From NCBI RefSeq assembly GCF_905147045.1, contig NC_065895.1, positions 1,431,001 through 1,495,000 on the forward strand: a stretch of 64,000 nucleotides of DNA, read 5' to 3'. A program made the position numbers and the translations under genes. Positions 1-11,100 of the stretch are shown here, one piece after another. Origin of the DNA: Nymphalis io. Taxonomy: Eukaryota; Arthropoda; Insecta; Lepidoptera; Nymphalidae. The first letter of the stretch is position 1. Each line of letters opens with the position of its first letter. The notes under the pieces were generated by a model. The model searched no databases. It had not been told where the DNA came from and saw nothing but the letters and a program-made list of their open reading frames with translations.

Positions 1-180
1 ATCATCACAATAAAAAATCAGGATCTATTTAGCTTTACTTATGTCTACCAACATTAAAAAAATACATCAATGGCAAGAGAAAAGTACATCAGTACGTGAG
101 TATCTCTCCTGTAGGCACGATGTCTATTATTTCTATTAAAACCCTAATCACATTGTTTTTATTGTATTCTCCCTCTGTGG

Positions 181-910
181 CATACCGCTGATGATACAAA
201 GCAAAATCGCCATGCTGGGGATGGACGTTCGCTGCGACCTTAGTCCAAGGGATTACATCGAGGCTATTATAAAAACAGCTTCACGAAAACTCGGAGTTCT
301 GAACAAGGTGCGGCGTTTTTTCACGCCACAACAACTGTGACTGTTATACAAAACACAGGTAGGGTCTTGCGTTGAATATTGCTCGCACCTTTGGGATGGC
401 TCCGCTAAGTACCTACTGGGTTGCAACGACGTGCAGTACGCATTATTGGCGACGTAAAGGTCACAAACACCCTTGAACCTTTACAATTGCGTCGCGAGAT
501 AGCAGCACTGAGCGCTTTCTATCGACTGTATCACGGCGAGTGCTCTGAGGAATTATTCTCTCTAATTCCTGCTTCCCCCTTGCTTCTTAAGTCCACGCGA
601 GCTGGTTCTCGATGTCACCGCCTAACTGTGACATCAATTCCATCGCGCACAAAGAAATTTGGCAACTCCTTTCTTTTTCGCACTACCAAAAAATGGAATT
701 CCTTATCAGCTCACGTGTTCCCCTCCTCTTACAACCCGGGTTCCTTCAAACGAGGCGTGAAGAGGCATCTTGCGGGCCGGCAAGGCGGTGACGGCTAGTA
801 CAGAACATTCTTCCCGACTGTACTGGCCGTCGTCGCGTTTGGACTCTACTGCCACTTACCATCAGGTGGAGTAGAGTCATTTGCCATCCCGGACATTTAA
901 AAAAAAAAAA
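181..910 (+). pseudogene. decayed 3' end of jockey-type LINE (reverse transcriptase C-terminus)
   Basis: This is the tail of a non-LTR retrotransposon. From about 210 the frame reads LGMDVRCDLSPRDY and then a thumb-like stretch (KLGVLNKVRRFFTPQQL). It is broken by a TGA near 338 and by a one-base frameshift near 420, where YLLG continues as LQRRAVRIIGD. The intact last segment (421-798, about 125 codons) has the RT C-terminal signature YRLYHGECSEELF and ends near SFKRGVKRHLAGRQ. A short 3' UTR with a hairpin (842-878) and an A tract (897-910) follows. The 5' part of the element is absent, as in typical 5'-truncated insertions. It cannot be active. The clade is assigned by the conserved C-terminal wording from memory, not by a search. 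Confidence 0.8.
842..878 (+). other. stem-loop in LINE 3' UTR
   Basis: The sequence gactctac at 842-849 pairs perfectly with gtagagtc at 871-878. An inner ccac/gtgg pair encloses the loop. A 3' hairpin of this kind is a plausible recognition site for the element's reverse transcriptase. The loop block cacttaccatcaggtgg recurs in the tail of the family 1 SINE-like element. Confidence 0.6.
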
Positions 911-1639
911 TTCAGATTTTAATTTTAATTCATTGATGATTAAATAATACTCATAACGAATGGTATCAACCACAAACATATACCTAAATATAGCTACTTA
1001 ATTTATCATACACTACTTAAAAATAAGAAAATCAGAAAATAATAATGATATAAAAATAAGAAATTACACATATGAATTTTTAAGAAATAACTTTGTGTAA
1101 TATATAACTTAGGGAGAATGTGAGAGATTTTAGACAATAATATTACGAATATAAAGCCAATTCATATAAAATATTTCATTACCATTATAAATTCCGAACA
1201 ATCTTTGAAAACATATAAATTAAAAATTTAGCAAAACGTTTCTATAATTCGCATTAATAAAACAGAATAATCATGAAAAACATTTACATATATTTATTGC
1301 GTTAAGCTGTTGTCTTCGTAGCGACGCTCGTAGCTCCGTAATTGGCTTGTTTCCACGTCTGCTTTTTTCTACTGATGATGACACTCATATTATCCCGTCT
1401 AGATTGTCGCCAGTTACGGGCTTTGTTAGCGAAGAAGATAAGATACCGTTATGTTCTGTTTTTGTCTCATAACGAATCTAATTTTTGAGATATTTTATTT
1501 ATTGATGTTTTAAATCGTTCGAGCGTTACTTAGCTTAATTAATAGACTTGCAATGCCGACTGTAACATTTTATAATCGTGTCAAACTTTTACATTTTGAT
1601 GGATCTAGAATTAGATCTGTGTTAGTAATGATGATGACT

Positions 1640-1860
1640 CTGATGGTGTCCTCTTGACTGATTTCGGCCACCTACGCCTCTACGCCCTATGTCTTCCCTC
1701 AGTTTGTTAGTTTTAGAGACTAGCGAACTGTGAACAGGTCATATTATAGTGCATAATACAAGTTGCACAGTTGCACATAAACTCGTATATGTGCAACTTG
1801 CAACTTTCTATTAACACACTCTCATAATCCGAAGGGACGGTTATGGACGGTTCGGACTGG
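1640..1860 (-). repeat. degenerate family 4 SINE
   Basis: Fragments match the better copy at 12013-12340: 'gatttcggccac' near 1659, and 'tctcataatccgaaggga' near 1822. The tRNA-like head is missing and the internal part has been rearranged around a local inverted repeat (caagttgcacag and tgcaacttg). Confidence 0.5.
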
Positions 1861-2414
1861 TTTGCAGGACAAAACGACTTTAAGTGGTTTCCTGTGCACG
1901 ATAGTATACCCACTGTCATCTTTCAAACTCCAAAAAATGTGTTGCCATGAACTTTTTATTGCCCGAACCGTGATTTGATCTCAGGACCCCGAATCTGCGC
2001 CTTTATATCCTAACCAATGAGGTAGATTAAAATTATTGGTCATTTTTATCACAGTACTATCAAATGCGTTACATTTTTCGTTCGCGGCGACATATTACTT
2101 TAAAAAACGAATAACAATAAGTTTCGATCTATGATTTATGCCGTTTCGTGTTCAATATGGCGTCGTTTGTGGCACTGTTACGTTCGCTTTTTAGCTTTTG
2201 TCTTCGCCACGTTCCGTATCAACACGCGATGTCTCCATTCGCTTCGTTTCTGATAACTTATTTTTATGTGTCGTTGAAATCATATTAATTTTATATATGT
2301 AAATGGTATTATAAATCTAACGACTCGTAAATGCTACTGCTGGGTAAATGTCTTCCCTCTTAAGCAGAAGACTCGGAACTTATTCCAGTGAATAGATATG
2401 TAGATATTTGGCAG

Positions 2415-2600
2415 TGTTTCCTTCATCACAGTCTTCGTGCTGTTTTCCTTCAACACCGAACGAAAGAGCAATTATAAACACAAATATACCTATAATGTTT
2501 ATACATACTCAAGGGTGTTTGCCTGGGTTTGAACATGTGATCTGCGACTGAGCTCCACGTACTCTATCAACTTTTCCATTTCCACTGCATTCAAAAAGGT
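2415..2600 (-). repeat. degenerate family 2 SINE
   Basis: The block 'gttttccttcaacaccgaac' followed by an 'attataaacac' element matches the middle of family 2. 'gcctgggtttgaac' near 2521 corresponds to its tRNA B-box. The sequence is heavily mutated, so this is an old copy. Confidence 0.5.
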
Positions 2601-3055
2601 ATAGATACAACCATTTCTTTTACTTGTTAATTATTAGTAATTTAAATGAATTTTAAGAAATCCAAATACAAGAAAGTTTGTCCAGATACATTTCCATTTT
2701 AGGTGAAAAGAAATTTATTACCTAAGTCAAAATCTTATTTCAATATGAAACAATAAATTGCTTATCGAATGGTCTTTGAAATTTATATATTTTAAAATTT
2801 CAATACATATTAGCAAAAAGTAACTAACGTTTCAATGTCATTATTCAATTTAAAAAAATTACACTTTCGGTTTAGAAAGAAATCGTAGACTTGAGAATAT
2901 CAAAGTTAAAAAAAAACAAATAAATATATATTATATACATATATAGTGACAGTAATAAAAAGTAGGGGGTGAGCGATAATGTCTATTGGTGAGTTACCAA
3001 AACCATAACAATCATTTTTTTATGTAGCTTACAACTGCTACCTGCTAATTTATCT

Positions 3056-3349
3056 TGTTTTTTTTTATAGAATAGGAAGGCGGACGAGCATATGGGCCAC
3101 CTGATGGTAAGTGGTCACCAAACGCCCTTAGACAATGGCATTGTAAGAAATGTCAACCATCGCTTACATAGCCAATGCGCCACCAACCTTGGGAACTAAG
3201 ATGTTATATCCCTTGTGCCTGTAATTACACTGGCTCACTCACCCTTCAAACCGGAACACAACAATAACAAGTACTGCTGTTTTGCGGTAGAATATCTGAT
3301 GAGTGGGTGGTACCTACCCAGACGAGCTTGCACAAAGCCCTACCACCAG
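3056..3349 (-). repeat. family 1 A-tailed SINE-like element, near full length
   Basis: On the minus strand it begins 'ctggtggtagggctttgtgc' and ends 'ttcctattctataaaaa', the same ends as at least seven other copies in this window. It is close to full length, about 290 bp. The plus-strand open frames seen in such copies are antisense by-products and not genes. Confidence 0.8.
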
Positions 3350-6300
3350 AATCATATATATAGGCCATAACGCCTATTTATTTATTTATTTATTTGAATT
3401 GTAAATACGTTATACGTTAATATTACAAACTAAATTCAACGCTGACATAGTCACAGGTTTTGATTATATAATAGTTTCTAATATTAAATAAATTAATTCA
3501 TATTATATTAAAGACAAAACGCAACTGAAATAATAAAAAATAACAAATTAAATAAGAAAACATATAATTTAATTTAAAAAAAATTAATACGATTTTAAAT
3601 TATTTCTCTTCATTGGTTTTTGAATAAATTTATTAACTCAAAGTTAAAGTTTAATTTCATTAATTTCCGATCAGAGACAGCAAATAAACAAACCGAATAA
3701 CGAAATGGCCCGACGAGGTGATTTCATTTCCGCTCTGGAGCTAAGGTCGATTAGACAGACTGACGTTTGAGAAAGCGGCGAACTAAGATTTACGTATTTA
3801 GTGTAGCGTCAGAAAAAAAATTTGCCAACAATTGTGGATATTAGTAGAGGTTTGCACATAGACGAGCATTTGTGCTATATTCTTGACCTATCCAGATAAA
3901 TAAAATAGTGACAGCTGTGCTATTCTGTAAGCGTTCTTACACTTCGTTTTTCTTTTTTTTTCAAAGTCAAAAATATTTACAAAATGTAAAAGCGTTACAT
4001 TGTAAGAAATAAATGAAAATATAATTATTATTATGATTTTTTACATTATGTTCAATTAATTATTTCATTAAATTATAATATTGTTCTAGACATCTACTGT
4101 AGAAATAAATAGTTTTTACTCATAGTCATTAAGCGTTTAAAAATTGGAAACCGAATAATCTCATATCATATATGTCATATATTTTTTACGTGACATTGGC
4201 AGAATATTTTGCGCTCAAATAGCGTAAATACACGCCAAAAAAGGGGAAAAAAGAAGCGTTACACGTACTTATTGATTGTCATAAATCTAACTCGTGATAT
4301 GTTGAAAACCGACTTAGTCGGTACATACGCTATTTTGATGCTTGTACCCTTTAGTTATAAGCGTTATAATTTTATACACAATGTTGCGTCTCAACATCTG
4401 ATATTTCACTATCTTTGTCTACGGTGAGTTTCGAGTTTGTCCTTAGAGAATAGCATAGCTACAACTTTTGACATATCATTTTGTCCTAAATGAATAATGA
4501 ATAAACTTACTTAACTTTTTATTTAGAAAAAATACTTAATAATTATAGTTAAAAAAAAGGTCCAATTTTATGCGGACGGTATTCAGTAAAAGCTAATTTA
4601 ATCGGTCGGCTGCTGGCGTCAGTTTATCTCCCGCCGATGTAATCGAAAACAACTGGAAGACCAACAGACCGCGATCTTTAAAGTTGGCGACTTGGTACAG
4701 ACGCCTTCTGAAGGCACATAGTATACGACTTCACCAATGAATCCGATAAATAAACTGATTTGTATGACATTAACGAAATTGTTCAGCATATTAAGGATTT
4801 CAAACATCGCCATGAGGAAACTGCAATTATAATCCATCAAAAGACTACCAAACACAAATATAACCCAGTCTCTGTACTCGATAATTCTTAATATAAATTA
4901 TATTTTGGTAGCGCAATATTAACAGACATAAAGGTGTATTATTGTGAATATGTGTCTATTGTCTTGTTTATTTAACTAAACAATATTAACTTGTTTATTG
5001 TTACAGAGCTCTCCAACATACACCCTACTCACACGTAGCCTTGTACTGTTAATTTGTAATCTATAATCAAAGCCATGAGAATGATATCATACACAGTTTA
5101 GTACTTTTAAATCACTTTACATTTTTCTAATAAAATAAATATTATATAGAAATCTTAATAATTAAGATTGCACGCATCATACTGGGTGAAATAAATCCAT
5201 ATCAGATATTAGCAGATATTACTCGGGTTTTGGTCGAGGGTTGCGATGAAAATCTGAGCAACCACCAGGACTTTTTTTTAGTGAGAGAAACAACTTACAT
5301 TTGTAAGTGATATTGCTCTTTATTTGTTACTTACACACACACACACATATAGATTACTTAACTGATATAAACCTTGCTCACACGCAGCCTTGAGGTGGAC
5401 TGTCAATACTGAAAGATATCAAGATGAGATCATAGACATTTTTTATAGTTTTGACATTTTCCTAACACTATATGTCGTTGACATAGCTCGGTTGGGCGTT
5501 AGTGATATAATTATAAGCAGCGTGCAAACCACACACCCCTGTGCCCTGTGTTTGCTGTGAAAAGTGTCATAGTTTCGTTCAGCACTACCCATTCATCCAT
5601 TGATTTATTAGGCGGGAGAAGGATTGCATCGCACTAGACCAATGAGGCATTAACATATATATTATATTTTTGTGAGTCTTTTCATTCGGGCATTTAACGT
5701 ATATCCACGCCTTGACACGTGAACGTGTCGGTGGAAAAATCCTTCGCTTATAATAGGATCGCGACAGATTTTGTTTTCCGCTTAAAATGTTTTTTTTCCA
5801 CTGTAAAGCAACGCCTATTTTTCGAGCCCCTCTAGTTTAGGGTGAAGCTTGTATTAAGAGTGGGGACGACAATAATCCACGATTAGCATATTTTATGCAT
5901 CATTCATAACAAATCATGTTTAGCTTCTTTTTATAATTTTGATTTCTCATGAATAGTTATATTTTAGAATTATATTTTAAAGGATAAAAAATACAGGCTT
6001 AATTAAAAACAAAAAAGTTTATTACATTTAATTTTTTTTTGGTAAATGCAAATTACCCAGAAAACAACCAAAATGTATGATACATACAATAATATTATGA
6101 CATCCACAGTTTTAGTTCCTCATTAACTTATAAGTAGAAGCGGAATTCTTATTAATTAATACGAATTATAAGAAATAAATAATAATTAATAATAAAAATT
6201 AACAATGGCGTCGCTACCGCTAGTTAATTATATTTTTTTACTACCATTTTCTCACAGAATTTTCTACACGGGTAACATTTTTAATAATTGCAGAGACTTT

Positions 6301-7732
6301 TTCCGTTTATAAAGTTTTGTCATACTGATTGATATTCACAGTAGAGTGCCCAAAATTATAATTAAATTTCCTTCCTTAACATTATTAAGTACGCGTTTCA
6401 ATACAAAACTAATTAACTTTCTCAATTTAAAAAGAAAATAAAGACAAAGTTTTATATTCTGTGAAAAAATGCTGAAAATTCGAAATATTATTCTAATATA
6501 TTTACATTAATATAGTTAATTAGAAACTGGCAGTTTTCAGAAGGCACGCATTCGTAAAGCACATGTGTAAATTACTTTAAAGGCACAATTTTTACAATAC
6601 TAAGTTTTATCTTTATCTTGCTATAATTAAATAAAAATAAAAACTTTGTTCGCCCGCCTTTAAAAATTGTGAATTGAACTTCCTTGCGCACGATGAGAGT
6701 AACTATATGGTCGGATTTCAGTGCAACGTTATTACATGTAACGTGCCAAAATAAAATGATTTTGACACAAATTTCACGTCCATTTGTTTTTTTTAAATAA
6801 GTTGTATTTGTAAATAACATACTGATATTCCTTTCTTTACCAGTATTTTTATAAAAATATATATCGCAATAATTGTGCTGCTAATAGTTTATTGTGCGCT
6901 CAGCTTAATAGCTACAAAAGCCTACTTATGTATGTATCTAAATGTGATGTTTTTTTTTTAAATATTAATAATAGATATGTTATTGCGATATGGTTTTAAA
7001 TAAGGCACTTTATATCTAATATTATATTGAAATTTAAATATTTATTTATTACATTCGAATATTTACATTTTTTAAATATAATTATTGCTAATCAAAGCGT
7101 ACGATTCAATGCCTTCTAAAATATTATTTTTTTATGAGAAGGAAGATTCGTTAGTACGAAAATATTAATATTTATGTTCAGCTACAAACACATCGTCTCA
7201 TTTTAAAATAAACTTAAATAATATTATTATAAATCACATTTTACAAAAACACTCATACATTTTTGTCACGTGTATCACACTCGTGTACTAATTTTTATAT
7301 TTTTCATTTTTTTATTCTAATAATATCTAATATGGCGTAAATACCGACGTGATTCATGTTTCATTATCGTGACTAGTAATACGTTATATTATATATATGT
7401 ATATTGTAATATTTTACCTTAAAACATTTTTGGGCAAAAATATTTAAGGTAATTTTTACAAAAATAAAATCGAATATAAATCTCATGAGGCATTATTATT
7501 TTGTCCTTTGTCTGTTATATACATTTGACGATGAAATTAACTTTTTAAAAAAAGGATAAATTCATAATATTGCAACTTTGACATGCATTATAATATACGT
7601 ATATGTGTATTATTATTTTTTTTAATTACAATTTCAGCTTTGTTCAAGAGATAATTAATAATATAAAACGTAATTTTATGAAAAGCCACCATTTTAACTG
7701 TCAATTGTCGCCACAGATTTAAAAAATATAAA
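3350..7732. other. AT-rich intergenic DNA downstream of the integrin gene
   Basis: The stretch is mostly low-complexity A/T. It includes an (attt)n run near 3378-3396 and an (ac)n microsatellite near 5332-5346. The only coding-like patch is at 4590-4890, described separately. No promoter, RNA gene or intact transposase was seen. Confidence 0.5.
4590..4890 (-). pseudogene. unidentified coding-like relic, hydrophobic
   Basis: On the minus strand an open frame reads EYRDWVIFVFGSLLMDYN, then a long hydrophobic run with ISLFIGFIGEVVYYVPSEG. After that point a different frame looks more protein-like (LYQVANFKDRGLLVFQLF). This would fit a frameshifted remnant of a multi-pass membrane protein such as a chemoreceptor. 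I do not recognise the family, the homology is not established, and chance openness is possible. Confidence 0.25.
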
Positions 7733-7738
7733 TTTATT
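7733..7738 (-). terminator. candidate polyadenylation signal of the integrin gene
   Basis: The minus strand has AATAAA here, about 325 nt past the annotated stop and about 120 nt past the alternative second stop. The region is AT-rich, so such hexamers are common by chance and other sites may be used. Confidence 0.35.
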
Positions 7739-8063
7739 AACAAATATTATTCGCCGATTGTTGACGCCGGATGTTTGAATGGTTAGATCCATTATCTATT
7801 AATTCATTTACGATAAGATCATTTCGAAAAAGATCTTTAGTTTATGATGTTTCACGGCGTCAATATCTGTCCATGCTAGTAGAATCCTGGCTAGTGACGT
7901 CACTTGCGGCGTCGGTCGAACTGGAATCTGAGGCGTCCACGTCAGACGTAGGGTTGACGTCAGAGGTGGCGTCGACGTCAGAGGTGGGGTCGACGTCGGA
8001 GGTCGAGTCACCGTCGGAGGTGGCGCCCGTGTCGCTAGCGAGGCCGAGATCGGTGGTCGGATA
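7739..8063 (-). other. presumed 3' UTR with in-frame open extension
   Basis: This is the transcript region after the TGA at 8064-8066. Unlike normal 3' UTRs in this AT-rich genome, 7860-8063 is GC-rich and stays open in the integrin frame for 67 codons up to a second TGA at 7860-7862. It contains the 18 bp minisatellite at 7932-8021. Confidence 0.5.
7932..8021 (-). repeat. 18 bp minisatellite, five units
   Basis: Minus-strand units of the type acctctgacgtcgacgcc lie head to tail at 8021-8004, 8003-7986, 7985-7968, 7967-7950 and 7949-7932. They differ by one to five substitutions. A sixth, poorer unit may follow. In the integrin frame each unit reads TSDVD plus one residue. The units also contain gacgtc, the core of a CRE-like site. 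Confidence 0.85.
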
Positions 8064-8141
8064 TCAAAGATGCTCGTCGCGACCGTTCAAAGGTTGTCGC
8101 TCGGTATGGTCCGAAGGCCGGTTACGTTTGAAGAATCCGCA
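8064..8141 (-). CDS. mew: integrin alpha exon 22 (cytoplasmic tail, stop)
   Basis: It reads CGFFKRNRPSDHTERQPLNG, then RDEHL and TGA. GFFKR is the universal alpha-integrin membrane-proximal motif that clasps the beta tail. The acceptor is ttccag. The short tail with DEHL at its end is what suggests PS1 over PS2 or PS3, from memory of the Drosophila protein. Confidence 0.95.
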   Translation of the reverse strand, partial: CGFFKRNRPSDHTERQPLNGRDEHL

Positions 8142-11100
8142 CTGGAATCCGATTCGATAAAGATACATACAATAATATACATTTATCACGAAACATTAAA
8201 ATCATAAACGGTTTCAATTTAACTTGGATCGAAACGATCAAATATTACTAGGCGACCGCAATCTGTAATCGGGCGTAGAAGGAGAACAGAGGTCGCGCTC
8301 ACCTTGTAGAGCGCGAAGACGAGCAGCAGCAGCAGCAGCGCGCCGGCCACGGCCGCCAGGATGATGACCCACAGCGGGATGGCGCCGCTCGCCAGCGCCT
8401 CGAGCTGCGGCGTGACCAGCGTGTGCGCCTCCGCCAACACCCACGCCTGCGCGCGCGGCCCGCCCAGCGGCAGGCGGGACACGCGCGCCGCGCCCAGCGA
8501 CGACAGCCGCACGGCGCGCGACGCCGACATCTGCGGACAGCGCCGACACGGGCTTAGCGACTACCTCGGACAACGGCACCGCCCGGGGGAGAGCTGAACT
8601 CATTGTGCGGTTCGAGGAACGGGAGGGTCAGAGTTCTGTCATTAAATATAGTGACAGAAAAAGAAACGTATTTTTTGATGCTTCTATGCGAAAAAAAAAT
8701 TGTAAATGGTAATTATCTGTGTCCAGCAGATTTGGGAGAGTGCAATTTGGAATACATACATTTATTATACTATTTTTTTGCAATATAGATTAAAAAACAC
8801 TATAACCACTAAAAGTTTTAATAATGCTGAGCCCTCCTATACATAATTTTCTTACCTCGTTAAGCACGGAGGCGTTGATTCTAGAGCGTAGAGCTAGGAA
8901 CACCTCCTGTCCGCGCAGCAGACGGCCGGTGCGACAGCGGACCACAGAACACTTGTACTTCTCCTCGCACTTCTCCAGCATTTCCTTCAATTGCGGATCC
9001 ACCTGTCAAAGCAGTACGTACTATAATCGACTGCAGTATCGACAATATACTACTTTAACTTACGTGATAAAGATTCAACGGAAGTCATTATTCATTGAAG
9101 TTTGAAAACGATTGCCATGCCAAGTCTGACTAATGTCAAAAATGAAGAAGCACCATTGTCATCATTTCTATGTAAAATACTGGATCAAAATCAAACAATT
9201 AATATACTGCAGTATCGTAATCTCTCTTCCCCATCGGGTAATGAAAGCGAAGAAATAAAAATTGTCGCTACACAAACTAATTTCACCAGACTATCAAGTA
9301 TCCCTTTTCAACCTATACATAACGTACAAGAATGGAACCTTTTTCGCAGTTACTTAGTCTTTGCAATTGTCTATCGTGACCGAATTTCGTCAGAATTATT
9401 TTAGTAATGTGGGTAGAATGTACTTAATAAAAACAGTATATAAAGAAATATATCAGAGGAAATACCTTTTTAATTGCTTTTATATTAGTTGTAGTATTTA
9501 TTATTAGACAGGTAGAGTTCACACAATTTATAAATAACATTGAGCTTTAAAAAAACTTACATCGTCTTGACGCCGCCGTCTAGTGCTTTCACGTCGTTGA
9601 TCTGTAGATGAGCTGAAGCTTCCTCCTGAAGAGTAAGAGTTGTGAGCACCTGTTGACAGTAAGTATCAGTTAAACTAAACCTAAGAATATCATATAGTTT
9701 ATAAAATATGGGCCATTTTGAAAGTTTTCAAATTTGCAAAATCATCTCAAAATACCTGATCTTGAAGAATATGAGTAGGAACTTCCACTAGCACCACCAT
9801 ACGCCGCTCCTGTCATTCCTGCATGATAACCTCCTCCTTGTTGTACTCCACCCTGATACCCCCCACTTTGATAGTTTCCTCCGTGATATCCACTGCGACT
9901 TCCAACACTTTGCGCGGAGCCTGAACCTTGACTTCCACTCACATCAGCGATTCCATATTTAAATTCATTATTAGAATTTTGAGCTGCGTAAGCTCCAAAG
10001 CCCTCTAACTTGTCTTCCTCTTCATCTCCTACGACGGTGACACCTGAGCCTCCTCTAAAAGTACTGGAGCCAGCTTTCATTATGTCAGGGTTGACGGTTT
10101 CTGTTGTACCCCAGGAACCGTGGACAAAGCCTTGAGATCCATAGCTCTGTTGAGCACCACCTTGGTTATTGAGATAGCTGGAAATAATATTTTTTTATTA
10201 AACAATAGAAAATCTATAACTATAATAATTACATATCTACTATTCAAACTAATCTTTAGCTATATTTTATATTTTGTTGAACTTACGCATTAAAGGAACT
10301 GCCAGCCTCGCCTTCGTGTCCAAGTGATCCGTACTCTGTGCTCGTCTCAGTCTGGGATATGATGTTATGGTTCGAGTCATAGAGAACTGTCCTATTCTTA
10401 ACACGAACTATACGTCCATCCTGACCAGCACCTTCAAAGCCTCCATAAGCTTGTCCGCCTTGAGCGTGGCCCTGACCTTGATAGTAACCACCTTGTCCAT
10501 AACCCGCTTGGGCTTGTCCGTGAGAAGTTTGACCTTGTTCGTAACTACCCTGAGTTTGACCACTTTGCACATAACCACTTTGTCCTCCCTGAGAGTGGGT
10601 AGTTTGACTTCCTTGGCTTTGGCTGAAGGCTCGGCTAGAGTCTTGGTAGTTTGGTTTGGCCATTGTGGCAAGATTTCTTCTAATAGTTTCTTGTTCTTCA
10701 GCAGTTAGTCCCTCACCAGAAGATCCGCTGGACCAAGTACGATTATAAGTATATGTGCCACCAGATCCTTGGCTTCCTCCATCAGCTTGACCACTTCCAT
10801 ACTGACCGCCGGAAACTTGCCCACCGCTGTAATGTCCGCTACCGGTATGAGTCCCATATTGCCCCCCTGATATTTGATCACCGCTGGCCTGGCTTGCACC
10901 GTACTGTCCACCGGAGACTTGGCCATTACTTACATAAGTTGTACCAAACTGACCACCGGCAACTGAACCGCCGGTCTGTTGGCTCGTGCTGAACTGACTA
11001 CCACTTGCTTGATTGCTACCATAGACGCCATTAGAAGCTCCATATTGCCCACCACTAAACTTGTTTGTTCCAGAATTAGCGTTTACTTGACCATTGCTTG

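Larger units (their letters stand above)
911..3055. other. AT-rich intergenic DNA, no gene seen
   Basis: No supported gene lies here. The stretch holds two degenerate SINEs (1640-1860 and 2415-2600), described separately. The parts at 1310-1450 and 2080-2250 are somewhat richer in CpG, but I could not assign them to anything. Confidence 0.5.

Noticed and set aside
7771..8160. Plus-strand open frame of 129 codons with SEVASTSEV repeats
   Set aside because: It is the antisense of the integrin tail exon and the 18 bp minisatellite, which lacks stops in several frames.
8238..8603. Alanine/arginine-rich minus-strand open frame of 121 codons
   Set aside because: It is an alternative frame over the GC-rich transmembrane exon; the integrin frame with GFFKR splicing explains the region.
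10408..10671. Lysine/valine-rich minus-strand ORF of 87 codons
   Set aside because: It is a shifted frame of the Gly/Gln-rich exon 17; exon phases support the other frame.
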